Shown here piece after piece: positions 7,949-10,859 of a stretch of DNA of 10,859 nt. The notes below the pieces were generated by a model. That model was not told the origin of the DNA. It searched no databases and saw nothing but the letters and a program-made list of their open reading frames with translations. Position numbers and translations under genes: made by a program. The first letter of the stretch is position 1. Each line of letters opens with the position of its first letter. Source of the DNA: Candidatus Parcubacteria bacterium (lineage in GTDB: Bacteria > Patescibacteriota > Minisyncoccia > Phycocordibacterales > GCA-2747955); assembly GCA_027024305.1 (NCBI GenBank), contig JALVSO010000056.1:1-10859 (forward strand), in the 5' to 3' direction.

Positions 7949-7976
7949 TAAAAGAAAATCCGCAGACAAGCTGCGG
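7949..7976 (-). terminator. Intrinsic terminator of ssrA
   Basis: On the minus strand a perfect 6-bp stem CCGCAG/CTGCGG (7960-7965 and 7971-7976, 5-base loop) is followed by ATTTTCTTTTA. It lies 24 bases past the tmRNA CCA end, as expected for a tmRNA precursor that is trimmed at its 3' end. Confidence 0.75.
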
Positions 7977-7999
7977 TTTCCGAGCACTCTTGAGTTGCT

Positions 8000-8398
8000 T
8001 GGTGGAGATGGGGAGCTGCGAGCCCCCGTCCAATAAAAAATTTCCAGAGCTTCTACATTGTTAGTCCCTTTATAATCTCGTTCGGAAAAGTCCTAAAGGA
8101 ACAAATACTTTCCCAAACCAGTCCAAAATTTTCGGAAAAAAGTCGGACTCCTTTTTTCCTATTTCGGATGATTTCATCGGAAAAACTTTTCTCACCGAAA
8201 AATTGAAAAGTCTTCCGCCGACATTCCGGGAGCTCTCAAGGAGCTGCAACCGATTAAGCCATTGCGAACGCCGGTGCGAATGGACTAGCCACCGCTTTTA
8301 GTTTAGATTTTGCATCTATTTTTGTGACCCTTTGACTGTTTGGTCAAACAGCAATGCCACTCTGAAAATATTTTTATTGTCAAATCAAATGCATCCCC
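8000..8398 (-). ncRNA. ssrA: Transfer-messenger RNA (one-piece tmRNA)
   Basis: tmRNA with SmpB rescues stalled ribosomes by acting as an alanine tRNA and then as a short message. The 5' end GGGGATG (8398-8392) pairs over 7 bp, with one G-U, with CATCTCC (8010-8004) before an encoded ACCA. The D-loop analogue GATTTGAC follows the 5' strand. A resume GCA at 8313 opens a tag frame AKSKLKAVASPFAPAFAMA with TAA at 8254-8256, ending in small apolar residues as protease-recognised tags do. Stems between about 8100 and 8230 (for example GAAAAGT/ACTTTTC) fit the pseudoknot region. The T-arm has five pairs (GGGGG/CTCCC) but its loop reads CTCGCAG, not the usual TTCGAAT type. The 399-base length is normal for a one-piece tmRNA. 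Confidence 0.92.
8254..8313 (-). other. tmRNA tag-peptide reading frame
   Basis: On the minus strand the frame starts with GCA at 8313 and stops at TAA (8256-8254). It encodes 19 residues, AKSKLKAVASPFAPAFAMA, to which the charged Ala adds one more. It follows an A-rich segment (AAAAATAGAT), similar to the region upstream of resume codons in other tmRNAs. It is basic at the front and apolar at the end, and longer than the E. coli tag. Confidence 0.8.
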
Positions 8399-8411
8399 AT
8401 GGATTGCATAT

Positions 8412-8439
8412 ATTATACACTTTTGCTTGTTAAAGTCAA
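8412..8439 (-). promoter_or_regulatory. ssrA promoter
   Basis: On the minus strand TTGACT (8434-8439) and a perfect TATAAT (8412-8417) are 16 bases apart, the strongest promoter in the window. It lies 13 bases before the mature 5' G, leaving a short leader for RNase P to remove. It is adjacent to, and diverges from, the ackA promoter. Confidence 0.85.
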
Positions 8440-8465
8440 GGTTTTGGAAAAAGTTTCGGCTTTTA

Positions 8466-8474
8466 TGTTAAAAT
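8466..8474 (+). promoter_or_regulatory. Extended -10 promoter of ackA
   Basis: TGT plus TAAAAT (8469-8474) lies 6 bases before the ackA ATG. No -35 and no ribosome binding site are visible, so the message is probably leaderless. Confidence 0.6.
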
Positions 8475-8480
8475 TGTCCC

Positions 8481-9590
8481 ATGAAAAAAGAATTAATGGT
8501 CTTGGTGGTAAATACCGGTTCCACGGCGGTTAAATATAAGTTGTTTAATTTCAAAGGTGGGGAAATTTTAGCGGAAAGTTTTAAAATCAAAGACAGACGG
8601 GAAGAAAAAAAAGAGGATAAATTTTTAACAAAAATTAAGACTCTGGTCCGAGGGCATGATTTCCGAGTGGCTTTTAGGATAGTTCATGGTGGTGATATCA
8701 GAGGAGAAAGAATTTTAAATCAAGATTTGATTAGACGAATTAAGAAATTCACTCTTTTTGCCCCCATTCACAACAAATTCGCTTTGAAAAAAATTGCTAA
8801 GCTTAAAAGGAATTTTCCAAAGCATTTTGAAGAAGATAGGTTTTTGGCTTTTTTTGATACGGAATTTCATCAGACCATGCCGGAGGACTTTTATACTTAC
8901 CCCATAGATTTGGAGTTTAGGAAAAAATACGGTATCAGAAAATATGGTTTTCATGGTCTGGCCGTGGAATCGGTTATGGAGAAAGTTAAGGATGGTTTTG
9001 AAAAGCGAGGTAAAAAAATGCCGGAGAAGATTATCTTTGCTCACCTAGGCGGGGGGTCTTCTTTGACGGCGGTGAAAGGTGGAAAGTCCGTAGCCAATAC
9101 CATGGGGCTGACTCCCATTTCCGGCTTAATGATGATTACTCGAGCCGGGGATGTGGATTCGGACTTGGATAAAATTTTGGCCATAAAAATGGAGAAGCCC
9201 TTAAATTTTGTTTCCGAACTGTTGTCCAACAAGTCCGGTTTTCTGGGGTTGACCGGTTCCGATGATACCAGGGAAATTATTCAGAAGGCCAAGGAGGAGA
9301 CGGAAAAGGAGGAGGGAAAATTTTTAAAAGAAAAATTGGCTTTTGATATCTATTTGAAACAATTGACCGAAAAAATTTCCGGCTACGCCGGCCTTTTGGG
9401 CGGGTTGGACCTATTGGTTTTTTCCGGGGGGATTGGAGAAGGGAATTCCTATTTAAGGAAAAGAGTTTTGGAAAATCTTCATTTTCTGGGATTGAAAAAA
9501 GAAAATCTTTTGGCTGTTCAATCGGAAGAAGAAAAGTTGATTTTTGAAAAAGTTAAAGAGGAAAAAGCGAAAAAAGAAATTGATTGTTAA
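8481..9590 (+). CDS. ackA: Acetate kinase
   Basis: Acetate kinase makes ATP from acetyl phosphate and ADP in fermentation. The 369-residue product is somewhat shorter than the usual 395-405 but keeps the family landmarks in order: VLVVNTGSTAVKYKLF, AFRIVHGG, FAPIHNKFA, FDTEFHQTMP, IRKYGFHGLA, AHLGGGSSLTAV, NTMGLTPISGLMMITRAGDVD, SGFLGLTGSDDTREI and FSGGIGEGNSYLRKR. The residues expected for catalysis are visible: Asn in VVNTGS, Arg in FRIVHGG, Asp in FDTEFH, His in YGFHG, Arg in TRAGD and Glu in GIGEG. The usual GTRSGDIDP is replaced by ITRAGDVDS. There are no Trp or TGA codons, and it ends in TAA. No phosphotransacetylase gene is visible nearby, so the source of acetyl phosphate is unknown. 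Confidence 0.95.
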   Translation: MKKELMVLVVNTGSTAVKYKLFNFKGGEILAESFKIKDRREEKKEDKFLTKIKTLVRGHDFRVAFRIVHGGDIRGERILNQDLIRRIKKFTLFAPIHNKFALKKIAKLKRNFPKHFEEDRFLAFFDTEFHQTMPEDFYTYPIDLEFRKKYGIRKYGFHGLAVESVMEKVKDGFEKRGKKMPEKIIFAHLGGGSSLTAVKGGKSVANTMGLTPISGLMMITRAGDVDSDLDKILAIKMEKPLNFVSELLSNKSGFLGLTGSDDTREIIQKAKEETEKEEGKFLKEKLAFDIYLKQLTEKISGYAGLLGGLDLLVFSGGIGEGNSYLRKRVLENLHFLGLKKENLLAVQSEEEKLIFEKVKEEKAKKEIDC

Positions 9591-9632
9591 AGAATAAACT
9601 ATTATACATATTACTAATTTTTTATTTTTTTA

Positions 9633-9672
9633 AATATCACACAATTGCGTATATACGCAATCGTGTGATATT
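9633..9672. promoter_or_regulatory. Long palindrome over the promoter of the PaaX/Cas2-like gene (copy 1)
   Basis: A 40-bp inverted repeat with a single mismatched pair (9643/9662), centred at 9652/9653. Its half-site includes TCACACAATTGCGTAT. It covers the space where RNA polymerase would bind and overlaps the -10 box (9669-9674) of the gene at 9681. A 32-bp core recurs at 10275-10306 with one base difference. By position it is a probable operator, most simply for the regulator encoded just downstream. Confidence 0.75.
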
Positions 9673-9674
9673 AT
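9666..9674 (+). promoter_or_regulatory. Extended -10 promoter of the PaaX/Cas2-like gene
   Basis: TGA plus TATTAT (9669-9674) is 6 bases before the ATG at 9681. A weak -35-like TTGCGT (9645-9650, 18-base spacing) lies inside the palindrome. A protein bound to the palindrome would block this promoter. Confidence 0.55.
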
Positions 9675-9680
9675 TGTTTC

Positions 9681-10244
9681 ATGATTAAAAAGAAGAAAAA
9701 TTTTTTGGGGGAAGAGGAGTATTCAATTTTAAATGAAATATTCTCCGAGGCCGGTATAGTCTTGGCAAGTTTTTTGTTGTCGGGAAGGTCTACAAAAAGA
9801 ATGTATCAACTCAGAGGAGAGATGAGAAGGAGAAAGAACTTTTCAAGAAGGAGAGCTTTGGAAAATCTAAAAAAGCAAGGTTATGTCAAAATAGAGAAGG
9901 AAAGGATTCTTTTGACTAAAATGGGCGAACAGATATACAGACAAAACAAAATCATAAAATCATTGAAAAGTGATAGTAAAAAATGAGATGGGAAGTGGAG
10001 AATGATAAGCTTTGACATACCAACAGAGTTAAATGAAATCAGAGACTTACTAAGAAGGGTATTATTGAGGGCCAGTTTTCTACAGATTCAGAAGTCTGTC
10101 TATATTTATCCACATAGTGTGGAAGAACTTCTGACTTTTTTGCAGAAACACAAAGAATTCAAGAAGTATATTATTTATTCCGAAATATCTTTTTCCACCA
10201 GCGACAGAGAGTGATTAAAAAAGTTTAAAAAGATTATAAAATAA
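9681..10244 (+). CDS. PaaX-like / Cas2-like winged-helix transcription regulator, two TGA codons
   Basis: With TGA as Trp at 9984 and 10212 (residues 102 and 178), one 187-residue frame runs to TAA at 10242-10244. Residues about 13-95 look like a winged helix: hydrophobic helices, a basic segment (RGEMRRRKNFSRRRALENL) and the wing-like GYVKIEKERILLT. Residues about 100-187 contain K-W-DGKWRMISFDIPTELNEIRDLLRR, then FLQIQKSVYIYPHSVEEL, the pattern of the Cas2-like ferredoxin fold in PaaX-type regulators. This arrangement is common in Patescibacteria and often annotated as Cas2, but no CRISPR array or cas genes are in the window. Its promoter lies inside a palindrome that recurs just downstream, suggesting autoregulation. 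It has no ribosome binding site. The target genes and ligand are unknown. Confidence 0.85.
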
Positions 10245-10271
10245 ATATAAGAAATATAGGGTGTTTGCGAT

Positions 10272-10309
10272 ATGTCACACAATTGCGTATATACGCAATT
10301 GTGTGACAT
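10272..10309. promoter_or_regulatory. Long perfect palindrome downstream of the regulator gene (copy 2)
   Basis: A perfect 38-bp inverted repeat centred at 10290/10291. Its 32-bp core matches copy 1 except for one base, which here restores perfect symmetry. It sits 27 bases after the regulator's stop and about 86 bases upstream of the murB -35. It may be a second operator, an RNA hairpin at the end of the regulator transcript, or one boundary of a mobile or duplicated unit. Confidence 0.75.
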
Positions 10310-10395
10310 TGGCTGGATGTTTTTATTTGTTCGGATAAATATAGAAATAGGTGCAGGCAAGTAGAACGAGTTTAGTGAGGAAAACAAAAATAAAT

Positions 10396-10424
10396 TTGCA
10401 GCTGTTTAATTATTGAGTTATCAT
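10396..10424 (+). promoter_or_regulatory. murB promoter
   Basis: TTGCAG (10396-10401) and TATCAT (10419-10424) are exactly 17 bases apart. The murB ATG follows 7 bases after the -10, again implying a leaderless transcript. Confidence 0.6.
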
Positions 10425-10431
10425 TGTCACA

Positions 10432-10859
10432 ATGAAATTAGAGAAAAATAAAAACCTGCGGGACTATAATTTTTACCGTATTGATGCCGAGGCGGAGTTT
10501 TTTACGGAGTTAAAAAAGAAAAAAGATTTTTTGGAGCTTTTTGTTTTGATTAAAGAAAAAAAGATTAAAAAATATTTTATTTTAGGTAAGGGGGCTAACA
10601 CTATCTTTGTTTCCCCGAAATATAGAGGCTTGGTGGTTAGAATTTCCAACTCTTTTTTAAAATGGGAAAATAATTTTAAGGTGGAGGTGGGAGCCGGTAA
10701 AGATTGGGATGGATTTTTGGGGATTTTGCAAAAGAAGGGAGAAGAAGAGAAAAAAAATAATTTTTTTGAAATTCAGTCTCTTTCAGCCATCCCCGGATCG
10801 GTGGGAGCTGCCGCTGTTGGTAATATCGGAGGCTTCGGAACCGAGGTTAAGAAATATAT
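10432..10859 (+). CDS. murB: UDP-N-acetylenolpyruvoylglucosamine reductase, 5' part (runs off the window)
   Basis: MurB is the cytoplasmic FAD- and NADPH-dependent enzyme that makes UDP-N-acetylmuramate for peptidoglycan. The first 142 codons are present. They open with a short lead (MKLEKNKNLRDYNFYRIDAE), then the FAD-binding motif FILGKGANTIF near residue 57, VEVGAGKDWDGFLGIL, and SLSAIPGSVGAAAVGNIGGFG near the right edge. This last motif corresponds to the IPG-x-VG...NIGAYG signature, and the spelling resembles the E. coli-type (type I) enzyme. Two Trp codons are TGG and no TGA occurs in this part. The catalytic Ser and Glu are expected beyond the window. The ATG is chosen because it directly follows a promoter with good spacing. 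Together with rodA it shows that the organism makes peptidoglycan. Confidence 0.9.
   Translation, partial: MKLEKNKNLRDYNFYRIDAEAEFFTELKKKKDFLELFVLIKEKKIKKYFILGKGANTIFVSPKYRGLVVRISNSFLKWENNFKVEVGAGKDWDGFLGILQKKGEEEKKNNFFEIQSLSAIPGSVGAAAVGNIGGFGTEVKKY

Larger units (their letters stand above)
10245..10431. other. Non-coding gap between the regulator and murB
   Basis: This gap holds the second palindrome (10272-10309) and the murB promoter (10396-10424). No reading frame or RNA gene is supported in it. The palindrome could form a very stable hairpin in RNA, but only a loose T-rich run (10319-10328) follows it, so a terminator role is doubtful. Confidence 0.5.

Noticed and set aside
1835..10244. 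TGA-interrupted genes as pseudogenes
   Set aside because: The interruptions are always TGA, never TAA or TAG, and never frameshifts. They fall at Trp positions, and the frames around them are well conserved in five neighbouring genes.
1835..10244. UGA as glycine (the code of Absconditabacteria and Gracilibacteria)
   Set aside because: RodA GARS-x-FSLG, the regulator's K-x-DGKWR, the TE-x motif and the TGG/TGA repeat column all call for Trp. No TGA site here matches a conserved Gly.
9681..10244. Cas2 of a CRISPR system
   Set aside because: The Cas2-like fold is fused to a winged helix as in PaaX-type regulators. There is no cas1, no repeat-spacer array and no other cas gene, and the two palindromes are not an array.
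10272..10328. Second palindrome as an ordinary intrinsic terminator
   Set aside because: No T tract follows the stem directly, and the same sequence occurs upstream over a promoter, which fits an operator better. A side effect on termination cannot be excluded.

Overview
The window looks like an AT-rich genome of a Candidate Phyla Radiation (Patescibacteria) bacterium, probably near Parcubacteria/Paceibacteria. The basis is product content: a short ComEC without its nuclease domain, a PaaX/Cas2-like regulator, a minimal fermentation set (phosphoglycerate kinase, acetate kinase) and exported proteins of types common in that radiation. This placement is inference from gene content, not a phylogeny.

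The most important property is a changed genetic code. Read with the standard code, five genes break at TGA codons. Read with TGA as tryptophan, each becomes one intact, family-length protein. At several sites the TGA falls exactly where the family has a conserved Trp (RodA GARS-W-FSLG, PaaX/Cas2-like K-W-DGKWR, the exported FVPT..TE-W motif). One protein repeat carries TGG in one copy and TGA in the next at the same column. I count 19 in-frame TGA codons and 16 TGG codons in the window. Every complete gene ends in TAA or TAG. The recoding known to me in this radiation is UGA to glycine (Absconditabacteria, Gracilibacteria), which fits these sites badly.

Layout: the 3' end of an unidentified gene (1-60, +); ndk (151-624, -) with interleaved convergent terminators; pgk (681-1826, +) followed 8 bp later by comEC (1835-3316, +); a cysteine-rich repeat protein with an N-terminal membrane anchor (3327-4679, +) ending in a clear terminator; rodA (4747-5871, +); a single-pass protein with a large Ig-like outer part (5896-7812, +); a GC-rich non-coding stretch; ssrA tmRNA on the minus strand (8000-8398) with its own promoter and terminator; ackA (8481-9590, +); a PaaX/Cas2-like regulator (9681-10244, +) bracketed by two copies of a long palindrome; and the start of murB (10432 to the edge, +).

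The genes form three loose groups. ndk, pgk and ackA serve ATP and nucleotide metabolism by substrate-level phosphorylation. rodA, murB, the Ig-like protein and the Cys-rich protein concern the cell envelope. comEC serves DNA import. Almost every + strand gene has a -10 element 6 to 9 bases before its ATG and no Shine-Dalgarno sequence, so leaderless mRNAs appear to be the rule here.
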